A DNA stretch of 27,182 nt from Methanolobus sp. UBA474. GTDB lineage: Archaea > Halobacteriota > Methanosarcinia > Methanosarcinales > Methanosarcinaceae. The notes beneath the pieces were generated by a model. It did no database searches. It saw nothing but the letters and a program-made list of their open reading frames with translations, and was not told the DNA's origin. The stretch spans positions 1-27,182 of the forward strand of contig DANZ01000100.1 of the NCBI GenBank assembly GCA_002501695.1. Reading direction: 5' to 3'. The first letter of the stretch is position 1; each line of letters opens with the position of its first letter. The position numbers and the translations under genes are program-made. Below, in pieces: positions 15,431-23,329 of this stretch.

Positions 15431-17590
15431 CTATCGAGGAGAACTTCTCCTGATCGTAACAATTCCAAGATAACCATCTACTGTGACCTCATCGCCGTTT
15501 TGGATCAACTGTGTTGCACCAGGTATACCTGTCACGCAGGGAATACCGTATTCCCTTGCAATGATAGCCCCGTGTATCAGCATTCCGCCCCTGCGCTCTA
15601 CAATAGCGCTCACAAGAGGGATCACGAAGGTCATATTGGGATCAATGGCATCACACACCAAGATCTCGCCGAATTTGATGTTAAAAAGTTCCTCGTTCTT
15701 TGTTATGACCCTTGCGACCCCTGTTACAAGCCCTTCGCCTGCAGGCTGTCCCCTTACCTGCCGGGTGTACTCCCTGTCAGGAGGGCTCTCCGTTGTTATT
15801 TTCTCTTTTTTCGCAGGAACATAGCCACTATCAGCAAGCGCTTTCAATAATTCCTCTTCCCCGACATCCCCTTCCACGTCAAAATCCTTTATCCTGCCTG
15901 CGATCCTCTGTTTTGCCTCCTTCAGGGAGGCCTGGTATTGCCCCTCTATCCTTCCAAGGTAGATATTATCGTCATCGCGCAGACGATAGCTCACAAGTCC
16001 GATATCAAGTACTTCCTCTGCAAATGCCCTGTCCTTTTGGGAAAAAGCAGAAATGAACTTTTTTTGCAGGCCGCTTGTATCTTTTCTGGCAGGCGTCCTT
16101 TTCTTGGGACTGGAAGCCAGTTCAACGATCAGCTTCAGCAGTTCCTCTTCGCTCTTGTAGATCCCAGTATGCCCGAAATTTTCAAGGAAGAAATCGACCT
16201 CCTTCCTGAAATTTCCTTCAATGGCATTACTCCTTGCCTTATGCATAAGCAAATCATCCCTTCTCAGCATCCCAGCCAGCCTGTTGAGCTCTTCGTTCCT
16301 TTTGACGCTCAATAGACCGGAGCCCGAAAGGAGGTCCATGAACTCATAAGGATTTGAAGGTTTTAGCACATCATTGTAGACCCGGCCGAACATCCTCATA
16401 CCATGGGCAAAGGGGATCAAGTCATCGGCATATCTTTTTTTCCAGCGCTCATACAGTTCTTTTCTGCGCATTATCTCTCTTGCAAGCTCCGGACCATCCA
16501 TAGTCCTTAATTCAACCGATCTCATGGCTTGCGCATCCCCGATCATTTCAGGAATAAGTTTGCTCTCAATCTTTTTGCGGAGATCCTGTAGATTGTCCAG
16601 AGTCCTCCGCAGGGAAAGGTACCAGAGCTTTTCCGTATCGGTATCAGTTGTTATGGGCCTTGACTGGAGAATATATATCTCACCCTCCTTTTTAGTCCAT
16701 TCAATGTCCTGTGGATGGCCAAACTTCTTCTCCAGGAGAAGGGCCGCTTCACGTAGCTTATGGATATCACTTTCATTGAGGGGGGCAATAACTGAAATAT
16801 TCCCTGAGGTCCTTTGAATGACTGTGCCTGTGTCGCTCAGGCTTGATATCCTTTCACGTCCGGAAGGGCTTACATGCTCGATCAGAGTGCCTGTATTTCT
16901 GTCGATTATCCACCTGTCAGGTTCCACATCACCGTCCACGAGCCCCTGGTTGAGGCCATGGACAGCTTCGACGATCATCTGCAGGCTGTTGCCGGGGTTG
17001 CTGCTAAACACAATTCCTGATACCTCGCCTGCTACAAGTTCCTGTACCATCACAGCCATTGTACTATTCTTTATATCAAGTCCGAGTTCATTCCTGTACA
17101 GGAAAGCCGCATCTGACCACAGGGAAGCCCATACAAGCCTGATATGCTCGATTATGGAGTCCATGCCTTTTATGTTCACATAGGACTCGTGCAGACCCGC
17201 AAAAGAGGTATTTGCTGAATCCTCTCCCGGAGCAGATGAACGGACCACTACCGGGACCCGGGTGAGATGCCTGTCTAAACCTTTCCTTATCTCGCTGGCA
17301 AGAGCTTCAGGCATTGGTGTGTTAAGGAACATGTTCCTTATTCGCAGGGACGTGTCCCACATCTCTTCCCAGCGCATGTCTGCGGCATCCTTTCTTGAAA
17401 GCTCCATTATTATCCTGCCCTGCAGAGAACCTGAGTCCAGGTATCTTTCATAGGCTTTGGTGGTTATGCAGCTATAGGGCGGAATATTCAGGCCCGTGCT
17501 CATTACAGCATGAAGTGAGAATGCTTTTGAACCGATAGTGTTCCTGTCCTTTTCCTGTATATCCTCCATCGGAATGACAACTTCGTTCAT
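15431..17590 (-). CDS. PEP-synthase-like phosphotransferase with C-terminal His domain
   Basis: Predicted ATP-dependent dikinase-type phosphotransferase of 719 residues; substrate unknown. Residues 1 to about 320 are the PPDK/PEP synthase ATP-grasp domain (VVVRSSAPGEDSANTSFAGL, MVQELVAGEVSGIVFSSNP, QDIEWTKKEGEIYILQSRPI). Residues 330-610 are a long helical middle domain without a family I know. Residues 620-719 are the mobile phosphohistidine domain (RRGGMLIHGAIIAREYGIPC, His673). The PEP/pyruvate TIM barrel of true PEP synthase is absent. The order ATP-grasp, middle, His resembles rifampin phosphotransferase-like proteins. It is therefore unlikely to be the gluconeogenic PpsA. The ATG at 17590 overlaps the stop of the flavin-binding gene by 4 bp. 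Confidence 0.88.
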   Translation of the reverse strand: MNEVVIPMEDIQEKDRNTIGSKAFSLHAVMSTGLNIPPYSCITTKAYERYLDSGSLQGRIIMELSRKDAADMRWEEMWDTSLRIRNMFLNTPMPEALASEIRKGLDRHLTRVPVVVRSSAPGEDSANTSFAGLHESYVNIKGMDSIIEHIRLVWASLWSDAAFLYRNELGLDIKNSTMAVMVQELVAGEVSGIVFSSNPGNSLQMIVEAVHGLNQGLVDGDVEPDRWIIDRNTGTLIEHVSPSGRERISSLSDTGTVIQRTSGNISVIAPLNESDIHKLREAALLLEKKFGHPQDIEWTKKEGEIYILQSRPITTDTDTEKLWYLSLRRTLDNLQDLRKKIESKLIPEMIGDAQAMRSVELRTMDGPELAREIMRRKELYERWKKRYADDLIPFAHGMRMFGRVYNDVLKPSNPYEFMDLLSGSGLLSVKRNEELNRLAGMLRRDDLLMHKARSNAIEGNFRKEVDFFLENFGHTGIYKSEEELLKLIVELASSPKKRTPARKDTSGLQKKFISAFSQKDRAFAEEVLDIGLVSYRLRDDDNIYLGRIEGQYQASLKEAKQRIAGRIKDFDVEGDVGEEELLKALADSGYVPAKKEKITTESPPDREYTRQVRGQPAGEGLVTGVARVITKNEELFNIKFGEILVCDAIDPNMTFVIPLVSAIVERRGGMLIHGAIIAREYGIPCVTGIPGATQLIQNGDEVTVDGYLGIVTIRRSSPR

Positions 17591-18027
17591 GCCATATCTA
17601 TCTCCACCACATTATGGAACCTGCTTGCAACGATGTAGCTTCTGACCTCCATTTTCATCAGGGCCGATGAAGGGGAGAGAAGGAAATCATGAAGATATGG
17701 ATATTTTCCAAGATAGAGCGCTTTATGGTCATCCGTCTTCTCAACCACCATAACGTTCCCGGTAGCATTCACAGCCATAGCATCCTTGAAATCATACTCG
17801 TTGTTGGACCGATTATCGATCATTATGGATGCTTTCCGGGAGGTTATGAGATAAGAGTATTTCCTGGTCGCTACAGGGGTCACAAAAAATATGTATTTCA
17901 GGTCATCACTGGCTGCGAATCCTACAAGGTTCGTATAAGGCTCATTATCGTGAAAGCTTGCAAGCACTGCAAGTTTTTGCTCTTTCATGAGGGACTTCAG
18001 ACTTTCCATCAAATCGCTTTTTTGCAT
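17587..18027 (-). CDS. Pyridoxamine 5'-phosphate oxidase-like flavin-binding protein
   Basis: Predicted FMN- (or F420-) binding split-barrel protein of 146 residues; reaction unknown. The barrel strands KLAVLASFHDNEPYTNLVGF, KYIFFVTPVATRKYSYLIT and KASIMIDNRSNNEYDFKDAM follow the PNPOx-like pattern, and the last strand VRSYIVASRFHNVVEIDMA is also typical. A GTG at 18042 is an alternative start. The ATG at 18027 begins the conserved helix and has GGTGG upstream. A TATA box at 18069-18080 would start transcription near 18048. It overlaps the dikinase-like gene by 4 bp, so the two products are made together and probably act in one process. Confidence 0.85.
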   Translation of the reverse strand: MQKSDLMESLKSLMKEQKLAVLASFHDNEPYTNLVGFAASDDLKYIFFVTPVATRKYSYLITSRKASIMIDNRSNNEYDFKDAMAVNATGNVMVVEKTDDHKALYLGKYPYLHDFLLSPSSALMKMEVRSYIVASRFHNVVEIDMA

Positions 18028-18068
18028 TTCCAAAACCACCACTTGGATCTGTTTTTACATTGATCCCT

Positions 18069-18080
18069 GTATATTTATGC
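18069..18080 (-). promoter_or_regulatory. TATA promoter of the flavin protein/dikinase-like operon
   Basis: Reading leftward, GCATAAATATAC predicts a start near 18048, about 20 bases before the ATG at 18027. It is the likely promoter for both overlapping genes. Confidence 0.45.
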
Positions 18081-18227
18081 TTTTTCAGACCGTTGTCAAA
18101 TTGGATCAAAACCGGTCTTGACATGATGACTTTGAAGAAATGCTCCGGCCGCCCTAAAGTTCACAGAGGCAAAAGAGAATCCTGCGTTGATGAAGGGATA
18201 TTTGGAATAGAATGAACTTTGACATAC

Positions 18228-19196
18228 TCACTTATCCCAGTAATCTTTTTCTCTTTTATCATCGACAGCTGCCTTAAGTTCTTCAGGATACGGATATAAG
18301 AATGTATCCTTGTAAGAATCATCTCCAAAAGAACGTGATGCGAGCATTCTCAGTATTTCAATAACAGCATCCCAGCTTATCCGGTTACTTGTAAACCGGC
18401 CGAGCATATCCTCAAAGAAAGAACTCTCTGCCGGAGTTACATCCTGAAACACGAAAAACATATTTCTTGCGGTATCCGTTTTCAAAGCCAGATTGCCAGG
18501 CGCTTTCATAAGCCTCTTTAACATTGGATCATATTCTGCTAATTTTCGGCTGGCTTCTGTGTCCCGGTTCAGTGATTCTGACATCTCATTGAACACTGCC
18601 ATATCATAGGACATAAAAAGGAAACTGTTGTGCTTATGGAATTCAAGCAAAGCTTCCGGAGAATATGCTGCCTTTATCTGCCTGAAAGCTGCAAAGGTGT
18701 ACAACTGGGTCAGGAAATGATGGCGTATATGAGCATTACGCAGTCTTTCATTCTCTTCAATGGGATAACCGGCATACCTGAGAATTACCTCCCTTGCAAA
18801 CAGGCCTGCGCTTTTCTCGATAACCGGGGCCATACTTGCACCTGAATATACCTTTACGTCGTCGATACCCATGCTGGGGGAGAGGCCCTTAAATATAAAA
18901 CCATCCAGTGCCGTGATATTGTCAAGGAATCCCTTAGTGAAAGCATTCATTCTTTCTGTAAGGTCCTCCCCGGTCTTTGGCTGGACAAGGCGATATTCAC
19001 CATCCTTCTTAATGATCCTCAAAGGATCCCTTGGAACACCCAGGCCAATTTCAAATTCAGGACATACTTTTATGAAATCTACAAAAGGTATAAGGTCACT
19101 TACTATCCTGGAAGGAATAACCTGTCCGTTATAACGCACATTATCAAATTCAAGGCATCTGCTCACCAGGACGATCGGCCTTGGAAATTCTCTCAT
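18228..19196 (-). CDS. DUF523-DUF1722 fusion protein (YbgA-like)
   Basis: Two-domain protein of 322 residues. Residues 1 to about 150 are DUF523: VSRCLEFDNVRYNG (Cys14), KVCPEFEIGLGVPRDPLRI (Cys45) and KGLSPSMGIDDVKVYS. Residues 170-320 are DUF1722 (RNAHIRHHFLTQLYTFAAFR, LLEFHKHNSFLFMSYD, EELKAAVDDKREKDYW). DUF523 includes TudS, a [4Fe-4S] thiouracil desulfidase whose cluster is held by three Cys. The third is expected in SPSCG, but here it is Met109 (codon ATG in SPSMG). The protein may bind a cluster differently or have changed function. The start is ATG at 19196 with a weak ribosome binding site. It appears monocistronic. Confidence 0.88.
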   Translation of the reverse strand: MREFPRPIVLVSRCLEFDNVRYNGQVIPSRIVSDLIPFVDFIKVCPEFEIGLGVPRDPLRIIKKDGEYRLVQPKTGEDLTERMNAFTKGFLDNITALDGFIFKGLSPSMGIDDVKVYSGASMAPVIEKSAGLFAREVILRYAGYPIEENERLRNAHIRHHFLTQLYTFAAFRQIKAAYSPEALLEFHKHNSFLFMSYDMAVFNEMSESLNRDTEASRKLAEYDPMLKRLMKAPGNLALKTDTARNMFFVFQDVTPAESSFFEDMLGRFTSNRISWDAVIEILRMLASRSFGDDSYKDTFLYPYPEELKAAVDDKREKDYWDK

Positions 19197-19482
19197 TCAC
19201 TTGGAATTATACCTGCAAAGACATAAACATAACCCATGACAAAGATATGATCAGGGCCCTCTAGAAAAAAACATATTCTCAAGGGACAAATCAAATTGCA
19301 GCTTTCTTGAAATTCACAGGAATGCTCTGAAATAGATCTAAAAGGATCCAGGATAGGATCAGGTAAATGCATGGATCCCATGATCAAGGCATGGCAGAAG
19401 ATCATGGAAGGGGTAATAGTATCAAAAAGATACTATTATTTGTTTAGCTTTAAACTGCCTTCCCGCTTCGATGGATCGCGTA

Positions 19483-20445
19483 TTATACTTCCTTGACCTT
19501 GAAGGATTCCAGGAGGATACCCGGGTTGATCTTCCCGCTGGTGAAGGATTTATTGGTCTTGCGGTCGTTAATTGTTATCTTTGCGGGTGCGAACATACCC
19601 GGGTCCACCTTGAAGAAGTCAAAGTTGGCCTCCTTGAAGGTAGTATAGAAAGGCTTGCCGAAATCCTTTGAAGTTGTGGATGGCGCTTTCTTCACGAATT
19701 CCTCGAGTTTCTCGGCATCTCCGTACTCTACAGTGTAATAGGTCTCGCCGCAGTAGATGATACAGTCATTGGTGGAGCCCATGCACTTTGTGTCGTCCCC
19801 GACTATAGGTGCTATCGGTGCAACACCAAAGCCGCTCTGAATGGTATTTATATCGAAACCGATGGATTCGAGCTTGTGTATTCCTGTCTCGACCACGCGG
19901 GCGGATATCTGCACGCAGCCTGCGATGGAGGCCGTAGGTGCAACAGCAATGTAAACATTCTCTGTGTCGACGCTGCAGTGCTTGGCTATGTACTCAACTA
20001 CCTCTTCAGTTGGGAGGGCGCTTGATTCCATTACAAGTACGGCAAATTCGGAATCATCCTTGTAACCGATCTCCTCATAGAGTTCCTTTGGCTTGAGGCC
20101 AAGTGCCCTGGCAGGACCGGAACCCATTCCGAAGTATTTGCCCACGGAGATCCTCCAGCCTGCGTACTGGGAGCCCATGCATGCAATTGCAGGGTGGTCT
20201 GTGGCGACCTGTATTGCAGGTACTACGAGCCCGTCAAGGTCGAACTTAGTATAATTGACATCTGCAAGGTCAGCAAGACAAAGACGTGCCAGGTACATAC
20301 CTGCATCATATCCGCCTTCCATGTTGACACCACAGTCAATCACTGTCGCACCGTTGTCAAGCTCAGTGGATTTTATCTTAAGCTCCTCTTCCCAGTCAAG
20401 CATCTCATCGATGATCGAAATTCCTTTTTCGTTGACACTTATCAC
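19483..20445 (-). CDS. mch: Methenyltetrahydromethanopterin cyclohydrolase
   Basis: Cytoplasmic enzyme of methanogenesis that interconverts methenyl-H4MPT and formyl-H4MPT. Its 320 residues match the family's usual length of about 320. Recognisable segments are IIDEMLDWEEELKI, DNGATVIDCGVNMEGGYDAG, DHPAIACMGSQYAGWRISVG, YFGMGSGPARALGLKPKELY, VAPTASIAGCVQISARVVET, CMGSTNDCIIYCGETYYTV and ANFDFFKVDPGMFAPA. The frame is open to 20559, but known Mch proteins begin MISVNE, which corresponds to the GTG at 20445. AAGAGTGAT precedes that codon, and the TATA box at 20491-20500 would start transcription near 20470, after the ATG at 20478. I therefore choose GTG. It ends near a run of AT-rich bases and is transcribed alone. 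Confidence 0.96.
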   Translation of the reverse strand: MISVNEKGISIIDEMLDWEEELKIKSTELDNGATVIDCGVNMEGGYDAGMYLARLCLADLADVNYTKFDLDGLVVPAIQVATDHPAIACMGSQYAGWRISVGKYFGMGSGPARALGLKPKELYEEIGYKDDSEFAVLVMESSALPTEEVVEYIAKHCSVDTENVYIAVAPTASIAGCVQISARVVETGIHKLESIGFDINTIQSGFGVAPIAPIVGDDTKCMGSTNDCIIYCGETYYTVEYGDAEKLEEFVKKAPSTTSKDFGKPFYTTFKEANFDFFKVDPGMFAPAKITINDRKTNKSFTSGKINPGILLESFKVKEV

Positions 20446-20490
20446 ATTATCACTCTTATACAGTTGGTTGCCTGTCATTGTACAGGTAAG

Positions 20491-20500
20491 CATATATAAG
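20491..20500 (-). promoter_or_regulatory. mch TATA promoter
   Basis: Reading leftward the sequence is CTTATATATG. It predicts transcription from about 20470 and a leader of about 25 bases with the AGAGTGAT ribosome binding site before the GTG at 20445. It lies between mch and the sensor kinase gene. Confidence 0.55.
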
Positions 20501-20579
20501 TTTCGAAAATCGGAATGCTCGTGAGCACCGGTAAAAGCTGGCGGATCCGTACTTTGCAATAATTACTTACGGCAGGCCA

Positions 20580-22055
20580 TTAAGCTTTTTTCAGAGTAAG
20601 CCAGAAAACACTTCCAGGCCCTTCAGGATTATCGACTACCCCAACCTGCTCATTATGCAGGTCAATGATCCTCTTAACAATGGCAAGGCCTATGCCCGTA
20701 CCTCTTACACTGTCCTTATGCAGCCGTTTAAAGCGCTCAAAGACTGCAAGCTTATCCTTATCAGGAATACCTTCACCCTGATCAGTGAAACTTATCTTCC
20801 ACCGATCCCCCGTATCATCGATCTTTATTTTGATAATGCTCTCATCAGCAGTATATTTTACGGCATTTGACATTAGATTGCTAAATACCCTTTCGATCAT
20901 GGGATTGACCACTGCAGGATAATCTCCCTCGAGATGAATGTCAATATCGATGCCTTTGTTTTGCATATCCAGTGAGAAATTCGTGACAGAATCCATTAAA
21001 AGCGAAGCAATGTCCATCCTGACAAAACCGATCTCTTCAACAGATTCAAGTTTTGCAAGATGGGCAGCACCTTCTATAAGATCGATAAGTTTGTTAGTGG
21101 ACCTGGATATGTTCTCAATGATAGACCTCTTGCGTTCGTCCATTTCGACCTCGATAAGGAGCTCGCTAAAGGACTTAATGATCCCTGCAGGGTTCAAAAG
21201 GTCATGTCGCAGGATATCAGTAAAGAGGTCCTTGAGCTCATTCGAGCGTTCCAGCTGATGTGCGTATTCATGTAACTGGACTTGCGCCTTTCTTCTTTCG
21301 GTAATATCTTCCCCGGATATCAGTATCCCTGAGAAGTTACCTTTTTCATCCAGGAGCAGAGAATCATACCATAAGAAAAGACGCTCTTCCCCGTTACTGA
21401 TAATGAGCGGGTACTCATGATACTCATGCACTTTGGCTGAGCCCCTTAAAAGATCCCCATAGGTTCCTCTCACAGAGGACGAATAATTCTCCGGGACAAA
21501 AGAATTTATCCAGTTCTTGTTAAGTATCTTGTCCTTTTTGTACCCAAGGAACTCCGAACCTTTCTTATTGAGATGCACAAGATTGAAATCCCTGTCCAGA
21601 ACTGCTATCAGTACCCCCACATAGTCCAGGTACTCATAAGCTTTGTTGCGGTCCATGAGCAGAGCATCATGCTGCTGCTTGATCCTTAAAAGAGAGGATA
21701 TCTTCCTGTCCAGTTCGAACTTTCCCACGGGTTTTTTCAAAAACTCATCCGCACCGGCTTCAATACCCTTCTGATGATCCTCCCTGGAAGTGAGAGCTGT
21801 GATCATTACGATGGGGATGAAGTCTATCTGATAATCGTGCCTGATGACTCTGCAAACTTCATAGCCGTCCATATCAGGCATCATGACATCAAGCAGAATA
21901 AGGTCCGGCTCATCAGTCTTTACTTTCTCGAGCGCATCTTTACCGTTATACGCAGTAATAACATCGTAGTCATTGCTAAGGTATGCGCGCATGAGCTCCA
22001 CATTCAGCAGCTCATCATCAACAACAAGTATCTTGTGTCTGGGTCCGGAAGTCAT
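20580..22055 (-). CDS. Response regulator-PAS-histidine kinase
   Basis: Soluble signalling kinase of 491 residues. Residues 6-125 form a receiver domain (KILVVDDE, phosphoacceptor Asp56 in LILLDVMMPDMDGYE, Lys of FLKKP). Residues 140-258 are a PAS domain with a PAC-like end (GILISGEDITERRKAQ). A coiled segment leads to the dimerisation helix with His284 in DILRHDLLNPAGIIKSFSEL. The ATPase domain has the N box NLMSNAVKYT, G1 DQGEGIPD and G2 GTGIGLAIVKRI. There are no membrane segments and no separate output domain, so it probably receives a phosphoryl group and passes signals on by protein contact. The frame extends to 22100. The ATG at 22055 fits the TATA at 22081-22090 with an almost absent leader. 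Confidence 0.92.
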   Translation of the reverse strand: MTSGPRHKILVVDDELLNVELMRAYLSNDYDVITAYNGKDALEKVKTDEPDLILLDVMMPDMDGYEVCRVIRHDYQIDFIPIVMITALTSREDHQKGIEAGADEFLKKPVGKFELDRKISSLLRIKQQHDALLMDRNKAYEYLDYVGVLIAVLDRDFNLVHLNKKGSEFLGYKKDKILNKNWINSFVPENYSSSVRGTYGDLLRGSAKVHEYHEYPLIISNGEERLFLWYDSLLLDEKGNFSGILISGEDITERRKAQVQLHEYAHQLERSNELKDLFTDILRHDLLNPAGIIKSFSELLIEVEMDERKRSIIENISRSTNKLIDLIEGAAHLAKLESVEEIGFVRMDIASLLMDSVTNFSLDMQNKGIDIDIHLEGDYPAVVNPMIERVFSNLMSNAVKYTADESIIKIKIDDTGDRWKISFTDQGEGIPDKDKLAVFERFKRLHKDSVRGTGIGLAIVKRIIDLHNEQVGVVDNPEGPGSVFWLTLKKA

Positions 22056-22080
22056 ATACAAAATATAGTATAAATTTATT

Positions 22081-22090
22081 TTTATATAAG
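22081..22090 (-). promoter_or_regulatory. TATA promoter of the sensor kinase gene
   Basis: Reading leftward, CTTATATAAA is centred about 30 bp ahead of the ATG at 22055, predicting a leader of only a few bases. It also supports the ATG over the upstream start at 22100. Confidence 0.5.
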
Positions 22091-22153
22091 ATTTCCGCAC
22101 AAATATACTATAACATACTATATAAGAGAACTAAGAAAGAGGCACTAAAAATA

Positions 22154-22594
22154 TCAGGGATAAGGGATAATTTCGGTTGATCTGACTTCCACGTGGTCGA
22201 TCAGAGGCCCGTATTTGAGAATTTCTTCTTTTGTAAGACCCGTGGCATCGAATATGACCTGCCCTTCCACAAGTATTGAAGAGTTGGGATGCATGGTCTT
22301 ATTGACATCGATCGGGGAACCAGCGGCCAGAAGTCTGCCGGAAAAGTCTTGGCGGAAAACAGGCTCTACAGCATCAATATGTATCTGCTGGCTTTTTCCG
22401 TTATACAATACAAAACTATAGGAGTAAAGCTGCTGGTCAATATTGGTCTCATTGAGCGCGCCTATCGCAGCTGTGCTCTCCGTTATCAGGAGGTTATCGA
22501 TCATGGCAGGTTCAGCAGCCAGCAGGAGCGGCCCGACCCCTACAAGGACACCTGCAGTAAAAGCAATAGCGCAATAAAGAAAGCTCTTATCCAT
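22154..22594 (-). CDS. Exported or membrane-anchored hypothetical protein, 146 aa
   Basis: I do not recognise this family. Residues 5-27 form one hydrophobic segment (LYCAIAFTAGVLVGVGPLLL), an uncleaved signal anchor or signal peptide without a lipobox. The rest is predicted to lie outside the cell. It is beta-rich (YSYSFVLYNGKSQQIHIDAV, SILVEGQVIFDATGLTKEEI) and contains N-x-S/T sequons. A hydrophobic strand pattern with a conserved-looking final KYGPLIDHVEVRSTEIIPYP suggests a small Ig-like or immunoglobulin-type fold. The start is ATG at 22594; a TATA-like AGCATATTTATG lies around 22624-22637. It is on the same strand as the sensor kinase gene, 98 bp upstream of it, with separate promoters. 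Confidence 0.7.
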   Translation of the reverse strand: MDKSFLYCAIAFTAGVLVGVGPLLLAAEPAMIDNLLITESTAAIGALNETNIDQQLYSYSFVLYNGKSQQIHIDAVEPVFRQDFSGRLLAAGSPIDVNKTMHPNSSILVEGQVIFDATGLTKEEILKYGPLIDHVEVRSTEIIPYP

Positions 22595-22704
22595 GTGAGA
22601 TCATGTGTGGATATAACACAATGCTACATAAATATGCTTAAAGTCAGGTCAAAACGAACTGATGTTGGGTGCGAGGCGCGAAACTGAGATAGAATAGTAC
22701 TTGA

Positions 22705-22739
22705 TGTTGGTTGGTGTTTTAGCACTAGTGTTGGTTGGT
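22705..22739 (+). repeat. Direct repeat TGTTGGTTGGT, two copies
   Basis: Two identical 11-bp units at 22705-22715 and 22729-22739 start 24 bp apart and flank TTTTAGCACTAG. A related GATGTTGGGTG is at 22661. The GT-rich units on one face could be a protein-binding array or part of an untranslated RNA. Confidence 0.5.
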
Positions 22740-22858
22740 CTGCATAGTATCTCATAAAAGAATGCGCTGATCAGCACTTCGCGCCCCATTCTCCCCACAC
22801 TATTATTAGGAGGGTACTATATAAACATACTTCATGAAACCCACTGTTACTGAATAGC

Positions 22859-22966
22859 AAAAGTGCTGCAATATATTTATAATACAGTAAGTATAATTAG
22901 TTTTATTAAAACCCGGGAACTAGTTCATATGTAAAGGGCGCGTAAAAGTGCTGTTATAATATAATG
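22859..22966 (+). promoter_or_regulatory. Tandem promoter-like units, each AAAAGTGCTG plus TATA
   Basis: AAAAGTGCTG occurs at 22859-22868, followed by CAATATATTTATAATA, and again at 22944-22953, followed by TTATAATATAATGA. The second TATA predicts transcription from about 22987, leaving a 30-base leader with GGAGATGAG ahead of the ATG at 23017. The shared upstream box suggests a common regulator or TFB preference. Confidence 0.4.
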
Positions 22967-23016
22967 ATCTTAAGTGCATACAGGATCTGATTGGAGATGA
23001 GAAAATAAATTGCTCT

Positions 23017-23223
23017 ATGTGTAATTATAGAAAATCCATCCCTTTGTACACCAAATGTGCAGGGATAGCCGGCAGGACCAGGGCCGGAACGTCTTATTAT
23101 TGCAGTCACCCGGATATGGAGAACCCGGTACCTGTTATTCCCGGAAATTGCGATGTACTTGACGGCTGTCCCGTATTTCAGCAGGGCAGTCATATTTCGG
23201 CGCAGGACAGAAAAGCAGGATAA
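23017..23223 (+). CDS. Small cysteine-rich protein, 68 aa
   Basis: Probably a real small protein; family not recognised. It has five Cys (C2, C14, C29, C45, C51), arranged as MCNYRK, YTKCAG, YYCSHPD, PGNCDVLDGCPVF. Such spacing suits a small zinc- or Fe-S-binding fold. The base composition is much less AT-rich than the flanks, and a promoter-like element lies 50-70 bp upstream. The possible ribosome binding site GGAGATGAG is rather far from the ATG (about 16 bases), so the start may differ or translation may be weak. An opposite-strand frame over the same bases looks less protein-like. Confidence 0.55.
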   Translation: MCNYRKSIPLYTKCAGIAGRTRAGTSYYCSHPDMENPVPVIPGNCDVLDGCPVFQQGSHISAQDRKAG

Positions 23224-23329
23224 GATCTTGCTGAGGGCCTTCAGTTCAAACCAATTAGACAACTATTCTTAGTTAGCTACAGTTGACGGGCACATATAAT
23301 AAAATAAGGCAAAGATATTGAGTGAACAC

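Larger units (their letters stand above)
22595..23016. other. Intergenic region with repeats and tandem promoter-like elements
   Basis: No gene seen in these 422 bp. They hold the promoter of the leftward gene at 22594, a direct repeat TGTTGGTTGGT (22705-22715, 22729-22739), and a palindrome CACTAGTG (22723-22730). A second palindrome, GCTGATCAGC, is at 22766-22775. Two copies of AAAAGTGCTG (22859-22868 and 22944-22953) are each followed at once by a TATA-like stretch. The second would drive the Cys-rich gene at 23017. Confidence 0.6.

Noticed and set aside
15431..17590. Annotation as phosphoenolpyruvate synthase (ppsA)
   Set aside because: The PEP/pyruvate barrel domain is absent and the His domain is C-terminal, unlike true PEP synthase.
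19193..19482. Small frame and repeated CATGATC/GATCATGG motifs between the DUF523 gene and mch
   Set aside because: No ribosome binding site or protein-like pattern; the repeats are short and may be chance. Probably only the promoter region of the DUF523-DUF1722 gene and the end of mch.
22954..23262. Minus-strand open frame of 102 codons opposite the small Cys-rich gene
   Set aside because: Composition is irregular and it ends in AT-rich intergenic codons (ALKIIIL). The plus-strand frame has ordered Cys spacing and a promoter-like element.
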